Source: JAXMDS01 sp043777815
GTDB lineage: Bacteria; Pseudomonadota; Alphaproteobacteria; Rickettsiales; Rickettsiaceae
Reading direction: 5' to 3'
DNA length: 64,000 nt
Assembly (NCBI GenBank): GCA_043777815.1
Contig: JAYWHH010000009.1
Coordinates: forward strand, 155,131 to 219,130
The notes below the pieces were generated by a model that was not told where the DNA came from, searched no databases, and saw only the letters and a program-made list of their open reading frames with translations. The stretch's first letter is position 1; every line of letters begins with the position of its first letter. The position numbers and the translations under genes are program-made. This document shows, in pieces, positions 9,872 through 19,050 of this stretch.

Positions 9872-10822
9872 TTGAAACAGAGCTTGTTTATATACATTTT
9901 ACTAATGTTTTTTCTTTCTGGTTGTGGTAAATCTAAACTGGAAGAAGTAAATCATCGTACCAGTGAGCACGTTAGTAAACCATTTAAAAAAAATAGAATA
10001 GAACAAGGTTACTTGATTGCATTTTATAATCTTGCAGAATCGGAGTGCGATAAAAAAAACTACTTATTTAATCCGCGCTATGCGTCATTGATCAATGACG
10101 ACGTTTATTTAAAGCAATATGCTGAAAGTGTTAAAGATAAAGTCTTTAGTCTTAAGCAAATGAATACTATAGCAAAACAAAAAGTTAATTTGATGTTAAG
10201 TAACATTTATTTGTTACAAAAAAAATACAAAAGCATACCAAATCCACCTTTATTTTTAAGAGTCAAGATGAAGCTAAACATTGGCAACTATCTAGATCAT
10301 TTATCTGTTTTAGATCAGTACTACAGTAACTTGCCCATACTCTCTCCTGAAGAAAAAGCCTATATTACTAGTAGATATGGAAATAGATGTATGGAGATAA
10401 TATCACGTAGTTTTACTAAATCAGGTAACTTTGCCAAAAAAAAATCTAAAAGAAAATCAATTGCAAAACAATTTAGTAGATCAAGAGTTTGTAAAACGCA
10501 CTATGGAATAGATATAAAGTCCAGTAATACAGATATATATGCCTCGGGTGGTGGGGTAGTAATTGCAGCTTATAGAGCTCCTGATTTTGGAAATAACATT
10601 ATAATCGATCATGGACATAATATTAGATCTAGATATGCTCATTTAGATAAAATACGAGTAAAAGTTGGAGAGCAAGTTGCTAGAGGTCAAAATATAGGAA
10701 TTCAAGGTAATTCCGGTAGAAGTAGTGGGCCACATCTACATTTTGAAATAATTATTAAAAATCAAAGAATTAATCCTGAAGATTTTATTAAGTTTTTAGA
10801 AATATTCGATTATAGAAGATAA
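9872..10822 (+). CDS. M23 family metallopeptidase lipoprotein (LytM/NlpD-like)
   Basis: Probable envelope protein that either cleaves peptide cross-links in peptidoglycan or activates amidases. The likely start is TTG at 9872, because only this gives an intact lipoprotein signal peptide (MKQSLFIYILLMFFLSGCGK, Cys at residue 18). After about 190 residues of unassigned basic sequence comes an M23 domain with both zinc motifs: HYGID (HxxxD) and HLHFE (HxH), plus NIIIDHGHNIRSRYAHLDK and GNSGRSSGPHLHF. All metal ligands appear present, so it may be an active endopeptidase. It starts 86 bp after lysC on the same strand. Its exact cell-division role cannot be told from sequence. Confidence 0.87.
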   Translation: MKQSLFIYILLMFFLSGCGKSKLEEVNHRTSEHVSKPFKKNRIEQGYLIAFYNLAESECDKKNYLFNPRYASLINDDVYLKQYAESVKDKVFSLKQMNTIAKQKVNLMLSNIYLLQKKYKSIPNPPLFLRVKMKLNIGNYLDHLSVLDQYYSNLPILSPEEKAYITSRYGNRCMEIISRSFTKSGNFAKKKSKRKSIAKQFSRSRVCKTHYGIDIKSSNTDIYASGGGVVIAAYRAPDFGNNIIIDHGHNIRSRYAHLDKIRVKVGEQVARGQNIGIQGNSGRSSGPHLHFEIIIKNQRINPEDFIKFLEIFDYRR

Positions 10823-11182
10823 AGCATCTGGAGATTATTATAAAGTATTATCTTTGACTTAGAAGTTTGAATCGGTAATTATTGAATTTGAGTTAATAAT
10901 TATTTTTTTCAAAAACATAATTAAGTTATTTATTTCAATTGAACAGATGCGCAATATCTTAAGTTAGTTTTATAGTTCAACAATAACCAAAGTATTAATC
11001 TCCTCATAAAAATCATAAAGTCATATGATGCTTATAAGTTTGTCCTATAAGCCACTAAAAAAGAGTTTGACTTTTGAGCCTAAATAATCTAAAATATTCT
11101 TGATATACATTGTTTTGTGTGAGATCAAACTTTGTTATTCTGACACAAATTACAACTAAATCATAATTAAAACATTTAATCG
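10823..11182. other. Intergenic region before rplM
   Basis: 360 bp with no ORF of note, no RNA gene recognised and no strong hairpin. It probably contains the rplM promoter, but no convincing -35/-10 pair could be picked out. Confidence 0.35.
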
Positions 11183-11671
11183 ATGAAAACTTTTAGGAAA
11201 AGCAGCAAAACTTCTCTACCTTCTGTTAAAGGGTATCAGAGAAAATCAATTTTGATAGACGCAAATGGTCTAATATTAGGTCGATTAGCTGCTAAAATCG
11301 CTTCTATATTAATGGGAAAGCATAAAGCTGAATATACTCCACATATGGATTTATCTGATGTCATCATAGTAATCAATGCTGAAAAAATTGGACTAACGGG
11401 CAACAAAGCTGATATAAACACCGGTAAAAGATATTTTAGACATACTAATCACCCTGGTGGTATTAAAGAAATCACTGCAGGTAAAGTTTTAGCAGGAAAA
11501 TATCCTGAAAGAGTATTAAAGCAAGCTGTCTTTGGAATGTTAACCAGGAACCCTTTAAATAGATCTAGAATGAAACATCTGTTTATATATGAAGGCTCTG
11601 AACATCCGCATGCAGCTCAACAGCCCGCTCTATTAGATTTTGGTAGTTTTAATCGTAAAAATTCAGTCTAG
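11183..11671 (+). CDS. rplM: 50S ribosomal protein L13
   Basis: Early-assembling large-subunit protein. Conserved blocks: LIDANGLILGRLAAKIASILMGKHKAEYTPHMD, then VIVINAEKIGLTGNK, and KVLAGKYPERVLKQAVFGMLTRNPLNR, all characteristic of bacterial L13. At 162 residues it is slightly longer than the usual 140-155, with a short basic N-terminal lead. rpsI, which almost always follows rplM, is missing: downstream lies a repeat-bearing non-coding stretch. Confidence 0.97.
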   Translation: MKTFRKSSKTSLPSVKGYQRKSILIDANGLILGRLAAKIASILMGKHKAEYTPHMDLSDVIIVINAEKIGLTGNKADINTGKRYFRHTNHPGGIKEITAGKVLAGKYPERVLKQAVFGMLTRNPLNRSRMKHLFIYEGSEHPHAAQQPALLDFGSFNRKNSV

Positions 11672-12368
11672 TTTTTCATCTTAGTCTATAAAATTCAATA
11701 GGCACATTAGCCAGAAGACCTCTTTAAATAGAGTTTTTAAAATCAGAAAGCGGCGAATTAATAAGTTAACTTTTTTCTAAACTTTCTTTTTTAATGAAAA
11801 CATAAACTATAAAAAATTCATTGTTTATATAAAAGCAAATTCTCTGCAAAAAAAGTTCATTGTTTGTATAAAAGACAATTATTGCATAATTTAATCTTAT
11901 AAAAATATTTACTAATTTAAGTTCGTTAATTTAAGTTTATGGAGATAGAGATTGAAAAAATGGTAAAGCTTAAAAGATATTATTTTGCTTAAAGTAACTA
12001 ATAATCTAAAGCTTGTTTTACTGATTTGTTAAGCAGCTTAACTGCTTTGACAAGAGGTCAGATTGAAATCTTTAAACAAGTTCACATCTTAATTGTATTT
12101 GCAATAGATAGGATTGAAAATCTAGCAAATTATGTCTTATATATAAATAGTTGTTGTTAACAATGTAGGAAAACAACAGTAACTAATGTAGGAAAACAAC
12201 AGTAACTGATGATAAAAAATTGTATTTACAATAGATGGGGTTGAAAAATCTAACAAGTTCATATGATATGTCTTCTATGTGAAATTTATAGCTTTTTTAC
12301 ATAGTTGCTATTAATAATACAGTGGTTCCAGTAATTAATGATCAAAAATATATTGATAAGACTTATAT
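11672..12368. repeat. Non-coding stretch with short direct repeats downstream of rplM
   Basis: About 700 bp with no ORF resembling S9. Contains a perfect 23-bp tandem pair (12162-12184 and 12185-12207), a degenerate pair of about 50-60 bp (about 12092-12142 and 12219-12278, sharing 'attgtatttRcaatagat' and 'gttgaaaa'), and a pair around 11818 and 11862 sharing 'ttcattgttt'. The texture suggests repeated slippage duplication and decay, not a functional gene. Confidence 0.6.
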
Positions 12369-13853
12369 TTATCTTGATCTTGTAGTATTAGAGCTATTAC
12401 TTACTTTTTTGAACCTCTCTACAAAACTTACTTTTTTTAATTCTTTTGATTTTGCTACATGGGTTAATTTTTCTTTAAACTCTGGTGTTTTTAATGCATC
12501 GACCTTATGTGTTGAATTTCCCCATTCTTCATATTTTTTTGTGCTATTTTGATTATTTATAGAATTTTTTGATTCCATTTCTTGATTTATATTACTACTT
12601 AGTCCTTTACTGCTTAATGCTTCTGAATTACTTAATCCTTCTCTTGAATATGAAAGTCCTTTGTCCTTTTTTGATAATAGTTCTTTTTCTATTTTATTTC
12701 CAATTACTAGATATTGATCTGCCGCTTCTCTTAAAGAACTTTGAATACTTTTATCGTTAGCATGAGCGGAATGAATGTTAGAGGAAACAAATATAGATTT
12801 AAACTTATTAAAAGCTTTCTTAATTAAATTCTTAATTGATTCAAACAGGCTTCGAGTTTTTACTGTATCTATATTTGTATATGTTCTAGTAACTTTTTTA
12901 AGCATTTCTTCTTTCAAATTTTTATCCTCAATTCCTTGAATAGCATTTAATGCTTTTCCACATTTAAGCTTAAATTCTGCTTGTTTTTGATCTGCATTCC
13001 AATAATTAAACTTACGATCTTTCATTTCTGGCGAATCTAACATGTCTGCAACATCTTTAATAGTCGCACTTACTTCTTCTGCTGTAAAAGCTGGTTTAGC
13101 AAGCTCGGGATTTTTAAATATAGCTTCAACTAAAGGATCAATATTATATTTTGCATCCATGCCATAACGATGCATTAATGTTTCGCCATGCTCAGCTGCA
13201 ACTTCATTAAAAGCATTTTTGACCGCATTTCCTAAAGCTTTCTTAATTTTTTTTTCGCTGAAGTCTCCTGTTAATAAATCACCAAACTCATTTACTTTAA
13301 GAGATTTTAGAGTTTCAGTAATTATATCTTTGACCTCACTTTCTTTAATGCCTAAAGTATGCACCTTATCAGGCTCAGGCTGTGCTTGTATATCTAATGC
13401 CATCGTGGTCGCTAAAATAGAAGCCATGTCTGGTAAACTTTGTAAGAAATCCAAATCTTTCTTTGCGCATAATATATCGCTTATCATATTTTCTGGTAAA
13501 TTTTGTATCAAATTTTTTTTAACATGCGTCTGAGTTTTAGCTAGCTTTAACATCAATAAATTACTGCTTGATATTAAATCTCTGTTTTCATTTATAAAGT
13601 TCTGCATATTCTTCGGATCAGCTGTGTTATAAATCTCTTTTGCCAATGACATATAGTGATTTTTACCTATATCCTGCTCTTGATCTCTAGACCTTTTTTC
13701 AATTCTTTCTTTATAGTCTCGATACATACTAAGTTCTGGATCTTGAGCGCGATTGTTAGAGATCTGGTTTTGTCCTAAAGAATTAAGGTTTTTACTGTTT
13801 TCAATAATAAATTCACTGATTTTTTCTAAATTATTTTCGTTTGTATTTTTCAT
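12369..13853 (-). CDS. Hypothetical hydrophilic protein, candidate secreted protein
   Basis: 494 residues; family not recognised. No signal peptide and no clear membrane segment. The N-terminal 70 residues are Asn/Glu/Lys-rich. The middle (about 100-350) looks helical and folded, with a weakly hydrophobic, basic stretch (NLIKKAFNKFKSIFVSS) near 340-360. The last 120 residues are Ser/Asn/Lys-rich and end in a basic tail (SNSSNTTRSR). It is followed at 44 bp spacing upstream by a second large unknown gene in the same orientation. A basic, disordered C-terminus is compatible with a type IV secretion signal, but that is inference from composition only. Confidence 0.75.
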   Translation of the reverse strand: MKNTNENNLEKISEFIIENSKNLNSLGQNQISNNRAQDPELSMYRDYKERIEKRSRDQEQDIGKNHYMSLAKEIYNTADPKNMQNFINENRDLISSSNLLMLKLAKTQTHVKKNLIQNLPENMISDILCAKKDLDFLQSLPDMASILATTMALDIQAQPEPDKVHTLGIKESEVKDIITETLKSLKVNEFGDLLTGDFSEKKIKKALGNAVKNAFNEVAAEHGETLMHRYGMDAKYNIDPLVEAIFKNPELAKPAFTAEEVSATIKDVADMLDSPEMKDRKFNYWNADQKQAEFKLKCGKALNAIQGIEDKNLKEEMLKKVTRTYTNIDTVKTRSLFESIKNLIKKAFNKFKSIFVSSNIHSAHANDKSIQSSLREAADQYLVIGNKIEKELLSKKDKGLSYSREGLSNSEALSSKGLSSNINQEMESKNSINNQNSTKKYEEWGNSTHKVDALKTPEFKEKLTHVAKSKELKKVSFVERFKKVSNSSNTTRSR

Positions 13854-13896
13854 AAGTTTTAAATAAAAATTAAATTAAGGTTTAAAAATTTTTGTA

Positions 13897-15765
13897 CTAT
13901 GATATAGCACGTCCGGAGTTACGTCCAGATTTATGTATCAAAGATTCTTTATGGCAAAATCTTTCAATAAAAGATGGTTGATCATAGTGAATAATGTCTT
14001 GATTTTTCTGCTTTGGATCAAGTCCAAAAAGCATTTTAAACACATTCTGAACAAATTCTATAGCACGTTTATAAATAGATATGGTTATTTTATTTTCAGC
14101 CTCTATACTCTGACTAGTCTCTTTTGCAATATTTAATTGCACCTCTTCTATTTTTTGCATTATATATTTTAAAATACGACACTGCTCTTCTTTATTTTTT
14201 TCAAATAAAAGTTTTTCAATGGATACATCTTTAATTCTTTCGGCTTCCTGAAGATAAATAGGCGGCATAGCAGGTGTGCTAAAAGGCTTTTGATGTAATG
14301 CATTAAAAGAATGTGATTCTTTATCAGATTGAGCTATCTTTGATTCAGCAGATTGGAATATCTTTGATTCAGCAGATTGGAATATCTTTGATTCATCAGA
14401 CTCATTTAAATTAAATTTTTTGATATCAGATTGATTTAATGATTGATCGTTTATCTTAAAATGAAAAGCTTTGAATACTATATCAACAATTATTTTTTTC
14501 CCAAGTTCAGTTTCGCCAAAAAGCATATTTAGACTATGTTTAGAATTTGCTGAGACTTTAAATTTTTTTAACTCACGAGCCATGCATCCTAATTCAACTA
14601 AAACTTCTGTATTAGATTTTTTGTTTAAAGTAGATTTATTGCTTAAAGCAGAATCATTATTCATATTTTTACTTAAGGCAATCATGCTATTTTCGAGCTC
14701 CAATAAGTTTTGGTCCTTAAGTTTTTTTTTAGATGAGAATAAATATTCAGTGCATTGTTTGAGTATCGTATACTGCTTATTTATTTCTTTTTCTGAAAGC
14801 TTAGGTGCAATTATAGAAATTTGTTTTAAGAAAAATTCCCCCAAATAATCTTTCATTTTATCTTTTGATATATCTGTTTTTGTCAGTATTTTAATTAGCA
14901 ATGCGTTAGCACTTTTATCTTCTATTGTAGAATTGGCATGAGTTTCATTTTTAATATCATGAGCATTTTTAATGCCATTAGAATTGATATGTTTATTAAA
15001 AGCATGTAAAACATATTCTAAAGCTTGATTCTCAAAAGTATTATTTTGCTGAGAAGCAGCTTTAATAGCCTCAGCATGAATAGACTCAGCATGACTAGCA
15101 TTTTGTGAAGTTGTCACATGCTCGCCCAACTCTAAAGCATGCAATATAGATGCATTTAAAATTGGCTCTAATGTATTTGCAATATTGGGAAGCTCTAAAA
15201 ATAAAAACTTTAAATTCTCTAATTGAGTTTCTGATAATGGATTTTCTTTGCTTAAAAATACAAGGCCTCTTCTTACGTAATCCTCAGGTTTTGTATTAGG
15301 GATTAAATCTACAATTTCTTTTTGCTCTTGTTGTTCTTGTTGATTTACAGGGCTTTTTTGAAATTCTTCAATTTGCTCTTGTTGATTTACAGGGCTTTTT
15401 TGAAATTCTTCAATCACATAGGCAGCTTTTAAATTTTTGATTACAGGGTTGCCCTGATGATTTGAAATGCGAACTATATTTAGTTCGTGAATCGATATAG
15501 GATCTTTATTTGACTCTGTTCTTGATTTATTAAATTTAGTTACGGAATTATAAAATTTCTGCTCTTGAATTAAGTTATTAAGTATAACTTCTTGAGCATT
15601 AATTTTTGTAGCCTCATCTAGATTTGTATCTTTAAGATAAAACTTCATTAAGCCTAAAGTCATTTGACACATATAAGAATTCTCTAACAAAGAAGGCTCT
15701 TTCTCAAATAATTCTTTAGCAAACATATATCTTTTTGCTAAATCTTTATCATAAACACTTTTCAT
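13897..15765 (-). CDS. Hypothetical hydrophilic repeat-containing protein
   Basis: 622 residues; family not recognised. No signal peptide or membrane segment. Two short in-frame tandem duplications are visible: EEFQKSPVNQQEQ twice (residues about 130-155) and an 8-residue unit SAESKIFQ repeated (about 460-480), giving Gln/Ser-rich linkers. A helical C-terminal part contains a weakly amphipathic stretch (RAIEFVQNVFKMLFGL) and ends in a basic, Ser/Gly-rich tail (IHKSGRNSGRAIS). It lies 44 bp from the next unknown gene on the same strand, so the pair is probably one transcription unit. Similar size, composition and C-terminal plan suggest the two are related or functionally paired; no alignment was possible. 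Confidence 0.75.
   Translation of the reverse strand: MKSVYDKDLAKRYMFAKELFEKEPSLLENSYMCQMTLGLMKFYLKDTNLDEATKINAQEVILNNLIQEQKFYNSVTKFNKSRTESNKDPISIHELNIVRISNHQGNPVIKNLKAAYVIEEFQKSPVNQQEQIEEFQKSPVNQQEQQEQKEIVDLIPNTKPEDYVRRGLVFLSKENPLSETQLENLKFLFLELPNIANTLEPILNASILHALELGEHVTTSQNASHAESIHAEAIKAASQQNNTFENQALEYVLHAFNKHINSNGIKNAHDIKNETHANSTIEDKSANALLIKILTKTDISKDKMKDYLGEFFLKQISIIAPKLSEKEINKQYTILKQCTEYLFSSKKKLKDQNLLELENSMIALSKNMNNDSALSNKSTLNKKSNTEVLVELGCMARELKKFKVSANSKHSLNMLFGETELGKKIIVDIVFKAFHFKINDQSLNQSDIKKFNLNESDESKIFQSAESKIFQSAESKIAQSDKESHSFNALHQKPFSTPAMPPIYLQEAERIKDVSIEKLLFEKNKEEQCRILKYIMQKIEEVQLNIAKETSQSIEAENKITISIYKRAIEFVQNVFKMLFGLDPKQKNQDIIHYDQPSFIERFCHKESLIHKSGRNSGRAIS
14339..14386. repeat. 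24-bp in-frame tandem duplication
   Basis: Two identical adjacent 24-bp copies (14339-14362, 14363-14386), eight codons each, inside the 622-residue unknown gene; a third, diverged unit follows. The reading frame is preserved. Confidence 0.95.
15335..15414. repeat. 42-bp-period in-frame duplication
   Basis: A 38-bp block occurs at 15335-15372 and again at 15377-15414 (period 42 bp, 14 codons) inside the 622-residue unknown gene. It encodes the duplicated EEFQKSPVNQQEQ segment. Confidence 0.95.
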
Positions 15766-16080
15766 ATAATTTTTTGAAGTTCATTGTTTTTACTTCTCGA
15801 CTTTAAACTTTACTTTCAATCTGGCAAGATTTTCAAAAAAGCCTATTCTTAATTTTAATTTTTATGAACGACGCTTAATTAAAAAAACTACTAGAGATAT
15901 GTGTAAATATTTATATTCAATAATGTGATACATTAATAATTATAACAAACTAGTTAAATTTAGATAAAGTTTTTTTAAAGGATTTAATATATATAATTTT
16001 TTTGTTATATATTGACAATACTTTAATATTTTTTATTGTAAATTTGTGAAAATAAATAAAATATCAACAGTATTTGAGAC
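15766..16080. other. AT-rich intergenic region downstream of infC
   Basis: About 315 bp of very AT-rich sequence between infC and the unknown gene pair. No ORF, RNA gene or palindrome recognised. It may contain the promoter for the two large unknown genes, but no element could be assigned. Confidence 0.35.
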
Positions 16081-16154
16081 GTTTCAATAGTGAAAAACTA
16101 TGATAATAGCTTATTAAGTTTCAATAGTAAAAACTATTACAATAGTTTATTGAG
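16081..16154. repeat. infC-tail tandem repeat with small hairpins
   Basis: Two adjacent 37-bp units (16081-16117 and 16118-16154) with several mismatches. The second contains the last 8 bp of infC including its stop. Each unit carries a small stem based on AATAGT/ACTATT around an A-rich (T-rich on the gene strand) loop; the second stem is perfect. It could act as a weak 3'-end hairpin, though no U-tract follows. Confidence 0.7.
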
Positions 16155-16677
16155 TTGATTTTGCTATTGGAACTAATTTCATATATAGAATGTTTCCTAA
16201 AAGCTTAGGAGGATATTCTGGCTTTGCTATGTCAAGTGTATCAGCGCAAATTTTATCAAAGAGCTTCATTCCATTTTCTTTGTGCAAAGCTTGGCGCCCT
16301 CTGTATATAAGACTTACCTTAACATGATCTTCACCTATAATAAAATCCCGCATATGTTTTATTTTGGTATTTAAATCATTTATACCAATATTTGGTTTTA
16401 TTTTAATCTCTTTTACAATTAATGTCTTTTGCTTCTTTTTGGCTTCTGTAGATTTCTTTTTTTCTTCATACTTAAATCTAGCAAAATCCATTATTTTGCA
16501 AACCGGAGGGGCGGCATCAGGAGAAATTTCAACTAAATCTAAACTTCTGCTCTTTGCTATACTAAGAGCCTGGTCCATTCCCATGACCCCAAGCATCTTA
16601 CCATCACTATCCACTAACCTCACTTCATTGACAGTAATTTGAGTATTGACCCTCATGCGTTTATTAAACTTGCTAAT
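16147..16677 (-). CDS. infC: Translation initiation factor IF-3 (AUU start)
   Basis: IF-3 binds the 30S subunit and enforces initiator tRNA and start-codon fidelity. Seen: NEVRLVDSDGKMLGVM, LDLVEISPDAAPPVCKIMDFARFKYE, KEIKIKPNIGINDLNTKIKHMRDFI and VSLIYRGRQ, the standard N-domain, linker and C-domain. An ATG exists at 16656, but no Shine-Dalgarno precedes it at workable distance. Seven codons upstream in frame is ATT (16677), preceded at 5 nt by AGGGAGGTG, the best Shine-Dalgarno in the window. I therefore start at ATT (176 aa). rpmI and rplT, which normally follow, are absent; thrS lies upstream as in many bacteria. Confidence 0.93.
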   Translation of the reverse strand: MSKFNKRMRVNTQITVNEVRLVDSDGKMLGVMGMDQALSIAKSRSLDLVEISPDAAPPVCKIMDFARFKYEEKKKSTEAKKKQKTLIVKEIKIKPNIGINDLNTKIKHMRDFIIGEDHVKVSLIYRGRQALHKENGMKLFDKICADTLDIAKPEYPPKLLGNILYMKLVPIAKSTQ

Positions 16678-16690
16678 AGAACACCTCCCT
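16678..16690 (-). promoter_or_regulatory. Strong ribosome binding site selecting an AUU start for infC
   Basis: On the minus strand AGGGAGGTGT (16690 to 16681) is followed by TCT and then ATT at 16677-16675. GGAGGT-to-ATT spacing is 5 nt, whereas the ATG at 16656 is 26 nt from it. AUU initiation of infC with autoregulation by IF-3 is established in Escherichia coli and common in other bacteria. Confidence 0.85.
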
Positions 16691-16793
16691 TGCTTAAAAT
16701 AATATTTTTCTTAGCTTAGCACAAAAAATTTACCAAACCAAATTTTTTAACTATAAAAGTATCTTTATTAAAATAAAAAATCATTATTTGTCA

Positions 16794-18839
16794 CTATTGA
16801 TTCTTTTTTTCAGTTAAAAACTCCACTAATTGAGAAATTGAAATTTGATGTTTTATATTTTCTATTCTCAAAGTAATTAAGTTTTGAGAGGCTTCTTCTT
16901 TGCCTATGATGACTAACACAGGTATTTTCATACTAGTCATTTCGGCAATTTTTTTGCCTATTCTTTCGTTATTTTTATATAGATATACCCTAAATTCAAT
17001 ATCTAGCATATCAAATACTTTTAGCGCATACTCATTTATTTCCTCAATATCATCTGATACTTTCAAAATAGCAATTTGAACTGGGCTTAACCAAAATGGC
17101 AATTTTCCAGAATAATGCTCAATTAAAATCCCAATAAATCTTTCAAAAGATCCAAGGAAAGCCCTGTGTATCATTACACAATTCTTTTTTGCTCCAGTTT
17201 CTGATATATATTTAGCATTTAATCTTTCTGGCAAAACCATATCTATTTGAACCGTTCCACATTGCCATTCTCGATCCAAAGCATCAGTTAAAGTAAATTC
17301 TAATTTAGGTCCATAAAATGCACCTTCCCCTTTATTTAATTCATAATTAAGCTTCATATCCTGCAATGCAGATAGTAAAGAATTTTCTGCCAAGGTCCAA
17401 ACCTCATCTGTTCCAGAGCGTATATCAGGTCTATCAGAAAATTTAATTTTTACTTTATTGAACCCAAATTTTTCATAAACCCTAAGAAGGCTTTTAATAA
17501 ATTTTACAGTCTCATCTTTTATTTGTTCGAAAGTGCAAAATATATGCCCATCGTCTTGCCTAAAGCTTCTAACCCTCATTAAGCCATACAGTGCTCCAGT
17601 TGGTTCGTTTCTGTGGCATATGCCAAATTCTGATAGCCTTAAAGGCAATTCACGGTAGCTCCTAATCTCTTGATTAAATATTTGTACATGTGCTGGACAA
17701 TTCATTGGCTTAAGTACCATAGATTTAGATAATTTAGAACGAACATCAGTTTGATTTAATGTTTTCAAATGAGTAGTTTCTTTGTCTTGCAACATATTAC
17801 TTTTTTCATTTTCATCACATATATCTTGATTATCATCAGTCTTAGATTTTAGATGGATAGATTGTATATTCTCTTGAGACACATAAACTTCATCTTTTTT
17901 AGACTCTGTAGACTCTTCTGTGATACATGTGGGCTCTATGTGCTCTGTAGGTCTTGTGGGCTCTGTAGACTCTATAACTGATGATGCTTTTTCTTTAAAG
18001 CTAAACATATTATCAGAAAACTTATCCCAGTGACCAGATTTTTCCCAGAGCCCTCTGTCATATAGTATAGGAGTTTTCACCTCTTTATATCCATCTTCTT
18101 TTAAGATTTGACGTATATATTTTTCAATAATTAAATTTATTGTCCATCCTTTTGAATGCCAAAATGGACTTCCTTGCGCCTCTTCTTGAAAGTGAAATAA
18201 ATCTAATTCTTTTCCTAATCTTCTATGATCTCGTTTCTCAGCTTCCGATTGTAGAAAAAGATAGTTGTCCAACTCTGCTTTGGTAAAAAAACTAGTTCCA
18301 TATATTCTTTGTAACATCTTATTATCAGAAGAGCCTCTCCAATAAGCCCCGGCTACTTTAAGTAACTTAAAATGACGCACATGTTTAGTAGAATCCAAAT
18401 GTGGACCTTTGCATAAATCTAAAAAATCACCATTTCTATATATAAATATCTCATCTTTTAGATCTTTTATTATTGCAACCTTATAATCTTCTCCTATTGA
18501 TTTAAAATAATCTAAAGCTTTCTCTTTAGACCATTGTTCTTTAATAAATCTTTTATTTTCTCTTGCAACTTTCATCATTTCTTTTTCTATTACTTCAAAA
18601 TCATTAGAGGTGATTTTAAAATCTGCATCTATGTCATAGTAAAATCCATTACGTATAGAGGGTCCAATAGTAATTTGAATTTTGTTTCCATAAAGTCGCT
18701 TTAAAGCGGATGCAAATACATGAGCTGTATCATGAAGAAGCGTTTGATGATCTGTTTCTGTCCAACTATTTTGATAATCTTTTAAAGATGAGTCATCAAC
18801 AACTTGATTAGGTGATTGTTCAGATTTCTGAAAATTCAT
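16794..18839 (-). CDS. thrS: Threonyl-tRNA synthetase lacking the TGS domain, with a 90-residue insertion
   Basis: Charges tRNA(Thr). The protein begins with only about 30 non-conserved residues, then enters the editing domain (HDTAH, i.e. HxxxH, and CKGPHLD with the zinc-site Cys/His), so the N-terminal TGS domain of about 60 residues is absent. The class II catalytic core follows: LKPMNCPAHVQIFN, CHRNEPTGALYGLMRVRSFRQ... (motif 2), GAFYGPKLEF, DREWQCGTVQ, and motif 3 HRAFLGSFERFIG, then the anticodon domain. Residues about 284-373 (17721-17990), between DNMFSFKE and MVLKPMNCP, are a Glu/Ser/Thr/Asp-rich insertion with repeated 'STEPTxPTE' phrases, not found in standard ThrRS. Length is 681 residues. 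Located 116 bp upstream of infC. Confidence 0.95.
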   Translation of the reverse strand: MNFQKSEQSPNQVVDDSSLKDYQNSWTETDHQTLLHDTAHVFASALKRLYGNKIQITIGPSIRNGFYYDIDADFKITSNDFEVIEKEMMKVARENKRFIKEQWSKEKALDYFKSIGEDYKVAIIKDLKDEIFIYRNGDFLDLCKGPHLDSTKHVRHFKLLKVAGAYWRGSSDNKMLQRIYGTSFFTKAELDNYLFLQSEAEKRDHRRLGKELDLFHFQEEAQGSPFWHSKGWTINLIIEKYIRQILKEDGYKEVKTPILYDRGLWEKSGHWDKFSDNMFSFKEKASSVIESTEPTRPTEHIEPTCITEESTESKKDEVYVSQENIQSIHLKSKTDDNQDICDENEKSNMLQDKETTHLKTLNQTDVRSKLSKSMVLKPMNCPAHVQIFNQEIRSYRELPLRLSEFGICHRNEPTGALYGLMRVRSFRQDDGHIFCTFEQIKDETVKFIKSLLRVYEKFGFNKVKIKFSDRPDIRSGTDEVWTLAENSLLSALQDMKLNYELNKGEGAFYGPKLEFTLTDALDREWQCGTVQIDMVLPERLNAKYISETGAKKNCVMIHRAFLGSFERFIGILIEHYSGKLPFWLSPVQIAILKVSDDIEEINEYALKVFDMLDIEFRVYLYKNNERIGKKIAEMTSMKIPVLVIIGKEEASQNLITLRIENIKHQISISQLVEFLTEKKNQ

Positions 18840-19050
18840 AAGATGAATAAAAAAAATATATTACATTATATTACATTAGAGAAAAATTCATTCGAATTTT
18901 CTAATAGGATAGAAGTTTTTCAATATATTAAAGGAAAAATACAAGAAAAATTTTTAATTTGGTAGCTTGAGATATTGTAGTTTATAAAGCTTGTAATATT
19001 AACAGAAATTTATCTACAACCTAATACAAAGTGATAGATAAATGTTAAAT

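Noticed and set aside
16656..16656. ATG at 16656 as the infC start
   Set aside because: No Shine-Dalgarno at usable distance, whereas ATT at 16677 has an ideal one and adds the basic N-terminal residues common in IF-3.
17721..17990. thrS insertion as a Rickettsia palindromic element
   Set aside because: No palindrome is apparent, and the sequence does not resemble the inserts in rsmE, lysC or cca, so a common mobile element is not supported.
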